From: Sphingomonas sp.
GTDB taxonomy: Bacteria; Pseudomonadota; Alphaproteobacteria; Sphingomonadales; Sphingomonadaceae
Reading direction: 5' to 3'
Assembly (NCBI GenBank): GCA_025981625.1
Contig: JAICXF010000020.1
Span: forward strand, 1-29,086
DNA: 29,086 nt
The notes under the pieces were generated by a model. The model saw only the letters and a program-made list of their open reading frames with translations. It was not told the DNA's origin and did not search any database. Each line of letters begins with the position of its first letter. Position 1 is the stretch's first letter. A program made the translations under genes and the position numbers. This document shows positions 15,077 through 22,416 of this stretch, in pieces.

Positions 15077-15802
15077 ATGAGCTTATTCATGGGTTTGGCC
15101 GTAGCGCTGGCCCAAACGGCCCCCGCACCCGCCACAATTGTCCAGGTGCAGCCGAAAGGCGGCCCGCCGAGCGAAATCCGCCAGGCACCGGATCCGCAGT
15201 TATCTCAGCTGCAAGAGGGCATGGGCCTGATCCGCGCCAGTAAACCTGCCGACGCAGCTATCATCTTCGACAAGATTATCGCTGCCGAAGAAAGCCGGAA
15301 CCGCAACGAGAACCGCCTGATCTTCTCGGCACGATCGACGGAGGAGGCGCTTCTCTATGCCATGATCGGAGCCACTCAGAAGAAGTCGGCGGTAGTGCTC
15401 GATGGCACCTGGTCGGCCGCATATTTCGGCAAGGGGTTTGCGCTCGTCGACCTCAATCGTCCGGACGAGGCGAAAGCCTATTTCGACAAGGCAATCGCCC
15501 TCGCGCCGATGAATGCGCAATTTCTCGCCGAACGGGGCGAATGGTACAAGAGTCACAAGGATTGGGCGAACGCCTACAAGGATTTCGAAACCGCTTCAGA
15601 TGCAGCGAATTTCGCACCGGAGAATGCAAAATCATTCGAGCAGCGCCGTGCGTGGCGGGGCATGGCCTATGCGCGCACGGAGCAGGGGAAGCTCGATGAG
15701 GCGCGTCAGTTGCTTCAGAAGTGCCTCAAATTGGACGCGAGCGATGACAAATGCCAGCACGAGTTGGATTATGTGAACGGTCGTTCGCCCAAGTCGAACT
15801 GA
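15077..15802 (+). CDS. Exported tetratricopeptide-repeat protein
   Basis: A 241-aa protein with a short signal-like start (MSLFMGLAVALAQTAPAPA), probably periplasmic. TPR-type helices follow from about residue 46. The clearest unit is AAYFGKGFALVDLNRPDEAKAYFDKAIALAP (about 114-145), and another begins AWRGMAYARTEQGKLDEARQLLQ (about 193 on). TPRs mediate protein contacts; no partner is evident. I prefer the ATG at 15077, with AGGGGG 5 bp upstream, over the GTG two codons earlier, which would overlap that site. It converges on glmU, with 9 bp between stops and no visible terminator. Confidence 0.82.
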   Translation: MSLFMGLAVALAQTAPAPATIVQVQPKGGPPSEIRQAPDPQLSQLQEGMGLIRASKPADAAIIFDKIIAAEESRNRNENRLIFSARSTEEALLYAMIGATQKKSAVVLDGTWSAAYFGKGFALVDLNRPDEAKAYFDKAIALAPMNAQFLAERGEWYKSHKDWANAYKDFETASDAANFAPENAKSFEQRRAWRGMAYARTEQGKLDEARQLLQKCLKLDASDDKCQHELDYVNGRSPKSN

Positions 15803-15811
15803 TCCGCTCGC

Positions 15812-17203
15812 TTACTCCGCCGCTTTGCGCGACATCCGTTCGCGGAATCGCTTGGCCCAGCCGGCGATGCCCTTCTGCTCGTTGCGCTCGAGCGCGAGGC
15901 TATCGGCTTCGACATCCCGCGTGATGACCGATCCGGCCCCGACAATGGCGCCCTCGCCCACGGTTACGGGGGCGACCAGCGCGGTGTTCGATCCGATGAA
16001 CGCGCCGGCGCCGATCACCGTGCCATATTTGCGGAAGCCGTCGTAGTTGCAGGTGATCGTCCCCGCGCCGATGTTGGCTTTGGCCCCGACCGATGCGTCG
16101 CCGACGTACGACAGATGATTGACCTTGGCGCCCTCGGCGATCTCGGCCTTCTTGAGCTCGACGAAATTGCCGACCCTGGTGTTGGCCGACAGCGTCGTTC
16201 CCGGGCGGATGCGGGCGAACGGGCCGATGCTTGCCCCGCTGCCGATCGTCGCGCCCTCGATGTGGCTGAAGGCGTGGATCACCGCGCCGTCGGCGATCTT
16301 CACGGCCGGCCCGAACACCACATGCGGCTCGACCGTCACGTCGCGGCCGAGCTTGGTGTCGAACGCGAACCAGACGCTTTCGGGGTCGATCAGGGTTGCC
16401 CCTTCGTCGAGCGCCTGCTCGCGCCGGCGGCGCTGCCATTCGAGCTCGAGGTGGGCAAGCTCGGCGCGGCTGTTGACTCCCGCGGCTTCGTAGGGATCGC
16501 CCTCGATCACCACTGCCGGGCGGCCTTCGGCTGCGGCCACGGCGACGATGTCGGGCAGATAATATTCCCCCGCCGCATTGTCGTTGCCGACCTTGGTGAG
16601 CCAGCGGAACAGGTCGGGCGCGCGCACCGCCATCATCCCGGAGTTGCACAGCCGCACCGCGCGCTCCGCCTCGGTGGCATCCTTATATTCGACCATCTTG
16701 GCGATACGGTCGCCCTCGCCGAGGATGATCCGGCCGTATTTCAGCGGATCGTCGGGCGAAGATGCGAGCACGACGACGCCGGGAGCGTCGTCGGCGCTCA
16801 GCCGGTCGAGCATTCGGCCAAGGGTCTGAGGGCGGACGAACGGCGTGTCGCCATAGAGGATGATGACCGGGCCGTCGTAGGCGGACAGCGCGTCCGCCGC
16901 CTGCTGGACGGCGTGGCCGGTTCCCTTCTGCTCGGACTGGACGGCGACCTCGGTTCCCCTGCCGGCGATCGCCGCCTCGACCTGCTCGCGGCCCTTGCCG
17001 AGCACTACGATTGTGCGATCGGCGCCGAGCGCGTCGACCGTGTCGAGCAGATGGAGCAGCAGCGGCCGTCCGGCGATCGGGTGCAGCACCTTGTGCGTGT
17101 CGGAGCGCATCCGCGTGCCCTGCCCGGCCGCGAGGATGATGGCGGCGAAACGGCGCTGATCACGCGCGCCGTCACTTTGGCGGTCACTCGGGCGGTCATT
17201 CAT
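15812..17203 (-). CDS. glmU: Bifunctional GlcN-1-P acetyltransferase / GlcNAc-1-P uridyltransferase
   Basis: Catalyses the last two steps to UDP-GlcNAc. The N-terminal uridyltransferase domain has ILAAGQGTRM and KVLHPIAGRPLLLHLL, then QKGTGHAVQQA and ILYGDTPFVRP. The C-terminal left-handed beta-helix acetyltransferase shows hexapeptide repeats and the block NHLSYVGDASVGAKANIGAGTITCNYDG. Starting at ATG 17201-17203 it is 463 aa; an ATG six codons upstream (17221) is also in frame, and neither has a strong ribosome site. The first residues (DRPSDRQSDGAR) come from a 12-bp tandem repeat and are unlikely to be part of the fold. The exb operon terminator lies just upstream, so glmU needs its own promoter in about 50 bp. 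Confidence 0.96.
   Translation of the reverse strand: MNDRPSDRQSDGARDQRRFAAIILAAGQGTRMRSDTHKVLHPIAGRPLLLHLLDTVDALGADRTIVVLGKGREQVEAAIAGRGTEVAVQSEQKGTGHAVQQAADALSAYDGPVIILYGDTPFVRPQTLGRMLDRLSADDAPGVVVLASSPDDPLKYGRIILGEGDRIAKMVEYKDATEAERAVRLCNSGMMAVRAPDLFRWLTKVGNDNAAGEYYLPDIVAVAAAEGRPAVVIEGDPYEAAGVNSRAELAHLELEWQRRRREQALDEGATLIDPESVWFAFDTKLGRDVTVEPHVVFGPAVKIADGAVIHAFSHIEGATIGSGASIGPFARIRPGTTLSANTRVGNFVELKKAEIAEGAKVNHLSYVGDASVGAKANIGAGTITCNYDGFRKYGTVIGAGAFIGSNTALVAPVTVGEGAIVGAGSVITRDVEADSLALERNEQKGIAGWAKRFRERMSRKAAE
17158..17200 (-). repeat. 12-bp tandem repeat at the glmU 5' end
   Basis: On minus the sequence runs TGACCGCCCGAG, TGACCGCCAAAG, TGACGGCGCGCG, TGATC: three and a half units of 12 bp. 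It encodes a four-residue period (DRPS, DRQS, DGAR) just after the GlmU start. As 12 is a multiple of 3, unit loss or gain would keep frame. Confidence 0.6.
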
Positions 17204-17256
17204 GGCGCGGTGCAATGGCATGACACAATGCCCCGCGCCAGTTCATTCGCGGAACG

Positions 17257-17284
17257 AAAAAAGGGCGACCCCGAAGGGCCGCCC
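17257..17284 (-). terminator. Rho-independent terminator of the tonB-exbBDD operon
   Basis: Read on minus: a 9-bp stem GGGCGGCCC / GGGTCGCCC with one G-T wobble, a TTCG tetraloop and six Ts. It stands 27 bp after the stop of the last exbD gene and before glmU, where a terminator for the exb operon is expected. Confidence 0.9.
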
Positions 17285-17311
17285 CATAACTCTTCGGAAG
17301 GATCGCCGATC

Positions 17312-17743
17312 CTAGAAGATGTTCATGTAATATTCGTTGCCGACGAAGCCCATCTTCTGGATGTGCGCCTTCTTGGTCACCGCGAGCACTTCGTCGACCA
17401 CCTCGTAACGCGCGGTCGCGTCCGGCTGCAGGTGGAGCTCGGGAACCGGGTTCATCTGCTGGGTCGCGTCGAGATAGGTCCGCAGCTGCTGCAGGGTCAC
17501 CGGCGTGCCGTTCCACAGCACCTGATCCTGTGCATTGATCGACAGGACGTTCTTGACCGTATTGATCGGCGGCGGGTTGTTCTGGCTGTTGACCGGAAGG
17601 TCCAGCTTCACTGCGTGCGTTTGCGGCGGGATCGTGATGATCAGCATGATCAGGAGCACCAGCATGACGTCGATCAACGGCGTCGTGTTGATTTCCATCA
17701 TCGGTTCGCCGGAATCATTGTCGCTGGTGGTTTGCATCGACAT
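17312..17743 (-). CDS. exbD: ExbD/TolR-family proton channel subunit (second exbD)
   Basis: A 143-aa inner-membrane protein with one N-terminal transmembrane helix (about 24-41, LIDVMLVLLIMLIITI) and a periplasmic domain. The essential proton-carrying Asp is D25, the same number as in E. coli ExbD. It works with ExbB to drive TonB. It is the last gene of the tonB-exbB-exbD-exbD run, 28 bp after the other exbD copy and 27 bp before a strong terminator. The N-terminal block MMEINTTPLIDVMLVLL is typical of ExbD; the periplasmic domain differs clearly from that of its neighbour, so the two are paralogues rather than a recent duplicate. Confidence 0.94.
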   Translation of the reverse strand: MSMQTTSDNDSGEPMMEINTTPLIDVMLVLLIMLIITIPPQTHAVKLDLPVNSQNNPPPINTVKNVLSINAQDQVLWNGTPVTLQQLRTYLDATQQMNPVPELHLQPDATARYEVVDEVLAVTKKAHIQKMGFVGNEYYMNIF

Positions 17744-17771
17744 GGTTAGAATTCCTGACTAGCGAAACGCA

Positions 17772-18251
17772 TTACGAGTTGGGCGCGGGGTTGGGCTGCG
17801 AGATAAACCCGACGCGCTGAAAACCCGCTTCCTGCATGGTGATGATGGCAGCGCCGATGCACTTGTACTGGGTGTTGATGTCCCCACGGATGTGCGCTTC
17901 GGGCATATTGTCTTCGTTGATGTTCTGCACCCCGCCGACCGCCTTGATCTGCGCTTCGAGCTTGTCGACAGCCCGCTTCAGCAGGTCCTTTTGGGTGACC
18001 TTGGTCAGGTTCCAATAGACCTCGCAGGTGCCGCCTGGACCGTTGCGAACGGTCAGCGACACGTTTTCGGGCTTGGTCTGCGTCACTTCGTAGCGGACGC
18101 TCGGGAGCTTGACCGGGATGGTCTGGATGACGACCGGAACGGTGATCAGGAAGATGATCAGAAGCACCAGCATCACGTCCGTCAGCGGAACGACGTTGAT
18201 GTCCGACATCGCGGCGTCTTCATCGCCTTCTTGGATTACTTGACCCGCCAT
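17772..18251 (-). CDS. exbD: ExbD/TolR-family proton channel subunit (first exbD)
   Basis: A 159-aa partner of ExbB with one transmembrane helix (about 23-43) and D25 in VVPLTDVMLVLLIIF as the proton-carrying residue. The periplasmic part is longer than in the downstream copy and holds two cysteines (GTCEVYW and YKCIGA) that might pair by a disulfide in the periplasm; the pairing is inference. The family line SDINVVPLTDVMLVLLI is well conserved. It lies 67 bp after exbB, separated by a perfect 14-bp hairpin. Two exbD genes behind a single exbB are common in sphingomonads and xanthomonads with many TonB receptors. Confidence 0.94.
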   Translation of the reverse strand: MAGQVIQEGDEDAAMSDINVVPLTDVMLVLLIIFLITVPVVIQTIPVKLPSVRYEVTQTKPENVSLTVRNGPGGTCEVYWNLTKVTQKDLLKRAVDKLEAQIKAVGGVQNINEDNMPEAHIRGDINTQYKCIGAAIITMQEAGFQRVGFISQPNPAPNS

Positions 18252-18279
18252 ACGGGGTGTCTCTTTCCTTCAACGTGGC

Positions 18280-18311
18280 GAGGGTCCGGCCCGAAAGCGG
18301 GCCGGACCCTC
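18280..18311 (-). promoter_or_regulatory. Perfect intercistronic hairpin between exbB and exbD
   Basis: A 14-bp perfect inverted repeat (18280-18293 with 18298-18311) closes a 4-nt loop just after the exbB stop. There is no T-tract behind it, so it is not a standard terminator. In the mRNA it could protect the upstream exbB part from 3' exonucleases or partly attenuate exbD, fitting the excess of ExbB over ExbD in known complexes. The structure is seen; the role is inferred. Confidence 0.75.
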
Positions 18312-18318
18312 TTGCCGA

Positions 18319-19140
18319 TTACTTGGCGGTGGTCGGACTTGCCTCGGTGCCCGTCGCCGTGCGGCCGGTGCGCAGCGGCTCGCTGCCCGGCTGGGTCGGA
18401 GCGCCAGTTGACTTGGTCTGCGCGGTCGTCCTGACGTTCGGACCCGTGGTGCCGCCCATGCGCGGCTTCACCGCGCCACCCGACATCATGTAGCCGTGAA
18501 GGTCGTTCGTGAAGGCCGCGAGGTCCTCCATGATCGACTTGTTGCGGCGGATCAGCCAGTTGTACGCGAGCACCGCCGGAACCGCGGTGACCAGACCGAG
18601 CGCGGTCATGATCAGCGCTTCACCGACCGGGCCGGCGACCGTGGTGATCGACGCATCGCCCGACGCACCGATCTTGATCAGCGCGCGATAGATGCCGACG
18701 ACGGTGCCGAACAGACCGATGAACGGAGCGGTCGAGCCAACCGTCGCGAGGAAGGCGAGACCTTCGCCGAGGCGGGCGCCGATCGAGCCCTGGCTGCGCG
18801 CCAGGCTGTTGGCCATCCAGTCATGCTGGTCGACCGGGTCAGTCAGCTTGCCGTGCTGGTCCTGCGCGGTGAGCGCGTCGTCGACGATCGCGCGATAGGC
18901 GCTCTTCGCCTCGAGCTTGGTGGCGCCTTCGCGCATGTTGGCCGAGTTCCAGAAGCTCCCCCGGACCTTGCGGCCCTGGCTGATGATCTTCTGCTGCTGC
19001 ATCAGCTTGGTGAACAGAATGTAGAAGGAGAAGACGGACATGCCGACGAGGATGATGAACACGCTCCAGCTGATAATTCCGCCCTCGTGAAGGGCGTTCC
19101 CGATGCCGAAGTTGGTGTTGGGGGGAGGGGCTGCTTGCAT
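18319..19140 (-). CDS. exbB: ExbB/TolQ/MotA-family proton channel protein
   Basis: A 273-aa inner-membrane subunit that forms the pentameric channel around ExbD and energises TonB. Three membrane helices are visible: about 22-43 (IISWSVFIILVGMSVFSFYI), 127-150 (LAFLATVGSTAPFIGLFGTVVGI) and 172-196 (VGEALIMTALGLVTAVPAVLAY). The motif STAPFIGLFGTVVGIYRAL is the family signature. Residues about 223-273 form a Thr/Pro/Gly-rich tail beyond the usual end, with no known function. The start ATG 19138-19140 has AAGGA upstream. It follows tonB by 48 bp on the same strand. Confidence 0.95.
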   Translation of the reverse strand: MQAAPPPNTNFGIGNALHEGGIISWSVFIILVGMSVFSFYILFTKLMQQQKIISQGRKVRGSFWNSANMREGATKLEAKSAYRAIVDDALTAQDQHGKLTDPVDQHDWMANSLARSQGSIGARLGEGLAFLATVGSTAPFIGLFGTVVGIYRALIKIGASGDASITTVAGPVGEALIMTALGLVTAVPAVLAYNWLIRRNKSIMEDLAAFTNDLHGYMMSGGAVKPRMGGTTGPNVRTTAQTKSTGAPTQPGSEPLRTGRTATGTEASPTTAK

Positions 19141-19188
19141 TGCTTTACGTTCCTTTTCGAAAACCTGGGTCTAGAGCTTTAGAAAAAA

Positions 19189-19854
19189 TCAGCCTTCCAG
19201 CCGCCACGTGATTGGCGGGGTCGTGATGGTATCCGTCGTCGCCTGGCCGTTGCTGTCACGCGCGGGGACATATTTCGCGCGGCGACGGATGATGTTGCAG
19301 GTCGCCGAATCGAGCGCGCTATTGCCGCTCGACCGGGTGATGTTGCAGCCGATTACCCTCCCGTCGGTACCAATCGTGATTTCGGCCTGCGCGGTGCCCT
19401 CGGCGCCCGCGGCCTGCGCCGAAGCCGGATAGTCATCGGGGGTGAACAGCGTGCGAAGGTCGCCCTTGGCGCTCTGTGCCGACTGGACCTTGCGCGGCGG
19501 TGGTACTGGCGCGGGCGGCGCCGGCGGTGAGATGACCGGCGGGGCGACCGGCGGAATCACCGGCGTGGTCACCGTCTGGATCGGCGGCGGCGGCGCTTGA
19601 GTGCGCACCAGCGGCGGCGGAGTCATCGGGGGCGGCGGCACCTTCGGCATATCCTTGGGCGGCGGCGGCGGCGGCTCGGGCGGCGGCGGCTGCTGCTCGA
19701 TGTCGATAACCTTGAGGTTCGTGGCAGCCTTCTTGATGACGTTGAAAGCAAGGCCCGTAACGATGGCGTATAGAAGCGTTCCGACGACGGCGATCGTGAA
19801 GATCCACGCCAGGGTTCGGTTGCCACTGAGATCTGTACGTTGGGCGTAGGACAT
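19189..19854 (-). CDS. tonB: TonB energy transducer
   Basis: A 221-aa protein that links the ExbB/ExbD proton channel to outer-membrane receptors. One N-terminal membrane helix (about 14-37, TLAWIFTIAVVGTLLYAIV) is followed by a long proline-rich spacer (about 55-125, with PPPPEPPPPPPKDMP) that spans the periplasm. The C-terminal TonB domain (about 133-221) includes GTAQAEITIGTDGRVIGC and ends with ITWRLEG; two cysteines there (C171 and C183, approximate) may pair. The ATG is preceded by GGAG about 12 bp upstream. As first gene of the tonB-exbB-exbD-exbD run it should carry the operon promoter in 19855-20059; I found no Fur box there. Confidence 0.95.
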   Translation of the reverse strand: MSYAQRTDLSGNRTLAWIFTIAVVGTLLYAIVTGLAFNVIKKAATNLKVIDIEQQPPPPEPPPPPPKDMPKVPPPPMTPPPLVRTQAPPPPIQTVTTPVIPPVAPPVISPPAPPAPVPPPRKVQSAQSAKGDLRTLFTPDDYPASAQAAGAEGTAQAEITIGTDGRVIGCNITRSSGNSALDSATCNIIRRRAKYVPARDSNGQATTDTITTPPITWRLEG

Positions 19855-20059
19855 TAACCCGCAATTCTCCTCGACACACCGTGGGAAACACCACGGCCAG
19901 ACCGGGTATTTTGACGCTCACCCGCCACCAGTTTTTCCGCGGATGTTGCAAAATGACATCAGCGGCGGGCGCGCCTCCTTATCTCTGCGTCAATGGCGGC
20001 GCAACGGATTTTGTTCCACTGGCGGAAGGCCGGAAACTCTCTCTGCCAGCGCGCGCCGC

Positions 20060-20485
20060 TCAGGCGTCCGGCCAGTGTCCGGCAAACGACGCAATCTCGA
20101 CCCCGACGCCATGAGCATCGGGATAGACATCGGGTTTCGACAGACGCACGCGAAGCGCCGATATCCCGCGGAAAGCCGCCACTCGCTCGAAGATCGCGTG
20201 CGCCAGAGTCTCCTGCAGGTTGTAGCGCCGCGCGGACGCAATCTCCTCGACCTCCTGGCGCAGGAAATCATAATTCCACGCACGTTCGGGGTCGTCATCG
20301 GGCGGTACCGACATGTCCTCGAGCCACGTTTCGACGGTCACCAGCAATCGCTGCGGCGCTCCAATCTCGAACTCATGGAACCCGATGTCCACCTGAATGG
20401 CGAGCGATTCGAGGATGATGCGCGCGGATCTGACCTTGAGGTCCGCGGGGATCAGGCCCGAAAGTTTCGGCTCGAAGTCGCTCAT
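20060..20485 (-). CDS. folB: Dihydroneopterin aldolase
   Basis: A 141-aa enzyme of folate synthesis that cleaves dihydroneopterin to 6-hydroxymethyl-dihydropterin and glycolaldehyde. The family motifs are present: VDIGFHEFEIGAPQRLLVTVE with E40 at the active-site Glu position, WNYDFL, YNLQETLAHAIFE, and LRVRLSKPDVYPDAHGVGVEI with K117 as the conserved Lys. The N-terminal 20 residues extend slightly beyond the E. coli form. Its start overlaps the stop of the FolM-like reductase (ATGA), so the two pterin genes are coupled. The gap to tonB downstream is 205 bp. Confidence 0.94.
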   Translation of the reverse strand: MSDFEPKLSGLIPADLKVRSARIILESLAIQVDIGFHEFEIGAPQRLLVTVETWLEDMSVPPDDDPERAWNYDFLRQEVEEIASARRYNLQETLAHAIFERVAAFRGISALRVRLSKPDVYPDAHGVGVEIASFAGHWPDA

Positions 20486-21210
20486 TGGCGATCCAGAAAC
20501 TGGACGTCGCGGTCGAGCGCCATGAAGCGCTGGCCGGAATCGATGGTGATCACCTGACCCGTGACCGCAGTCGCTCCGACGAGGTAACGAATGGCCCCGA
20601 TCACGTCGTCGGGCTCCACTCCGCGGCGCAGCGGGTTGTCGGCATGCATCGCTTGGTAATTCTCCTCACTCTGGCCGGTCGAGCGAAGCATCAGTCCCGG
20701 CGCAATGCCGTTGACCCGGATCGACCGCGTTGCGAGCGCGCGGGCGGCAAGCTCGGTCAGGCCGGCAAGCGCCTGCTTCGACAGCGTGTAGCTTAGATAA
20801 TCGGGGTTCGGCGCGGACAGTTTCGAGTCCAGCAGGTTGACCACCAAAGCGTCTCCTTCGCCATGAACGGCGGCGAGACGATCGATGAGAAGCGCCGGGG
20901 CGCGCAGGTTGACCGCCATGTGCCGGTCGAACTCGGCGGCGCCGAATTCGCCGAAGCCGTCCCACGCGAAGCGCGCCGCATTGTTGATCAGCAGCCGCAC
21001 CGGCGGAAGGCCCGACGCAGCCGCGAAGATCGCATCCGCGCAATTGCCGTCGGCGAGATCGGCGACGACCTTCACCGCTCCGTCGGGAACGCGGTCTGCC
21101 TCATGATGGACATGCCCGAGCACCGTCCAGCCGTCGTCGAGGAGCGCCCGGGCGATGGCCGCACCGACGCGCTTGCCGGCTCCTGTCACGATGGCTGTAC
21201 GATCCGCCAT
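20482..21210 (-). CDS. folM: SDR-family pteridine reductase, FolM-like
   Basis: A 242-aa short-chain dehydrogenase with PTR1/FolM features. The cofactor loop TGAGKRVG (9-16) fits the pteridine reductase pattern TGxxxRxG, which marks NADPH use. The catalytic positions are D128, Y141 and K145: in PTR1 the usual SDR Ser is replaced by Asp 13 residues before Tyr, exactly as here. NNAAR (76-80) is the standard SDR motif. FolM reduces dihydromonapterin and weakly dihydrofolate in E. coli; the coupling to folB supports a pterin substrate. The start at 21210 begins directly at MADRTAIVTGAG; the open frame continues 18 codons upstream to an earlier ATG without homology. It diverges from the DUF1285 gene with 52 bp between. 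Confidence 0.82.
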   Translation of the reverse strand: MADRTAIVTGAGKRVGAAIARALLDDGWTVLGHVHHEADRVPDGAVKVVADLADGNCADAIFAAASGLPPVRLLINNAARFAWDGFGEFGAAEFDRHMAVNLRAPALLIDRLAAVHGEGDALVVNLLDSKLSAPNPDYLSYTLSKQALAGLTELAARALATRSIRVNGIAPGLMLRSTGQSEENYQAMHADNPLRRGVEPDDVIGAIRYLVGATAVTGQVITIDSGQRFMALDRDVQFLDRQ

Positions 21211-21262
21211 GGCGGCGACTCCTGCCTTGAGCGGGGCGCCGAAGCAATCCAATGACGCGGCC

Positions 21263-21826
21263 ATGCCGGAATCGCGAGGACCTATCGAACTTCAGGGGAT
21301 CAGCCTTGCCGAGCTCCAGAAGCTGATCGACGAGCGCCGGCTGCCGCCGGTGGAGCGGTGGAATCCCGAGCAATGCGGGCACAGCGGCATGCGCATTGCC
21401 CGCGACGGCACCTGGTGTCACGATGGAGTCCCGATCCGCCGGCCGGCGATGGTCAGACTCTTTTCGACCGTGTTGCGGCGCGAGCCCGACGGCCGTCACG
21501 TGCTGGTGACGCCAGCCGAAAAGCTCGACATCGACGTTGATTGCACGGCGTTCCGGGCAATCGCCATGTCGCGCGAGGGAGAAGGTCGCGAGCAGCGGCT
21601 CGCTTTCCAGCTCGAGAGCGGCGATGCCGTGATCCTTGGGCCGGATCACCCGCTGCGGATGGTCGAAACCGCCGCCGGCCCCTCGCCTCGCATAATGGTT
21701 CGCCACGGCCTCGAAGCGGAATTGACCCGGCCCGTCTATTACGAGCTGGCCGAACTCGCGCTCGCGTCAGGGGAGACGGGCGTGTGGAGCGACGGCGCGT
21801 TCTTCGCGCTCGCGGACATTGCGTGA
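21263..21826 (+). CDS. DUF1285 family protein
   Basis: A 187-aa cytoplasmic protein of unknown function. The block LPPVERWNPEQCGHSGMRIARDGTWCHDGVPIRR is characteristic of DUF1285: a conserved W-N-P-x-x-C-G segment followed by I-A-x-D-G-x-W-x-H. The rest is probably two beta-rich domains (VLVTPAEKLDIDVD, RIMVRHGLEAELTRPVYYELAELAL). I chose ATG 21263 because the protein begins there with an N-terminus of normal length; an upstream ATG at 21155 in the same frame would overlap the divergent SDR gene. The TGA overlaps the GTG start of the Nudix gene. DUF1285, CoA pyrophosphatase and CCA transferase form a recurring alphaproteobacterial gene block. Confidence 0.88.
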   Translation: MPESRGPIELQGISLAELQKLIDERRLPPVERWNPEQCGHSGMRIARDGTWCHDGVPIRRPAMVRLFSTVLRREPDGRHVLVTPAEKLDIDVDCTAFRAIAMSREGEGREQRLAFQLESGDAVILGPDHPLRMVETAAGPSPRIMVRHGLEAELTRPVYYELAELALASGETGVWSDGAFFALADIA

Positions 21827-22416
21827 CAGACCGTTTCGTTCTCACGCGTCGGCTTCGGGAGGGACTGTCCTCGCCCGCGTCCGAGCCGCCGCTGGCCGGC
21901 GACTTTCCGGAGCTGCGGGCGCTGGCGGACATCCCGGCGGCCGTGCTGATCGCGGTCACCGACCGTGAAGATCCGGGCGTCATCCTGACCGTCCGCAAGG
22001 AGCATTTGCGCACCCATGCCGGGCAGATCGCCTTCCCTGGCGGGCGCGTCGATGCCGGAGAGACTGCGGTCGCCGCCGCACTCCGCGAAGCGCAGGAAGA
22101 GATCATGCTCGATCCCGGCGAGGTCGAGGTCGTCGCCGCGCTCGAACCCTATCGGACGGTCACCGGCTATGTCGTGACTCCGGTGCTGGCGGTCGTTCCG
22201 CCCGATCTTCCGCTCCAGCCCCACGAGCTCGAGGTGGCGGACTGGTTCGAAGCGCCGCTCGCCTTCCTGCTCGATCCCGCGCATCAGCTGCGGCGAAGCG
22301 CCCTGTTCGACGGCCGCACCCGCCATTATTACGAGATCATGTGGAACGAGCGGAGGATCTGGGGAGCGACCGCGGCGATGATCGTCAATCTGTCGCGCAG
22401 GCTCGCGTGGTCCTGA
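21823..22416 (+). CDS. Nudix hydrolase, CoA pyrophosphatase type
   Basis: A 197-aa Nudix protein that should hydrolyse CoA or acyl-CoA diphosphates to phosphopantetheine and 3',5'-ADP. It has the CoA-specific motif before the Nudix box, LRTHAGQIAFPGG. The box reads GGRVDAGETAVAAALREAQ then EEIML; the metal-binding REAQEE core is intact, while the usual Gly of the last positions is Met, a place where NudL-type enzymes also vary. The start is the GTG overlapping the DUF1285 stop (GTGA); the frame is open upstream only over DUF1285. The 3' end overlaps the CCA gene by 10 bp. Confidence 0.9.
   Translation: MTDRFVLTRRLREGLSSPASEPPLAGDFPELRALADIPAAVLIAVTDREDPGVILTVRKEHLRTHAGQIAFPGGRVDAGETAVAAALREAQEEIMLDPGEVEVVAALEPYRTVTGYVVTPVLAVVPPDLPLQPHELEVADWFEAPLAFLLDPAHQLRRSALFDGRTRHYYEIMWNERRIWGATAAMIVNLSRRLAWS

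Noticed and set aside
16115..17749. 544-codon open frame on plus opposite glmU and exbD
   Set aside because: It runs through two unrelated minus-strand genes and the terminator between them, so it cannot be a single protein gene.
19879..19896. Hairpin CCGTGG/CCACGG upstream of tonB as regulatory site
   Set aside because: Only 6 bp of stem with a 6-nt loop and no other signal; such stems are frequent by chance at this GC content.
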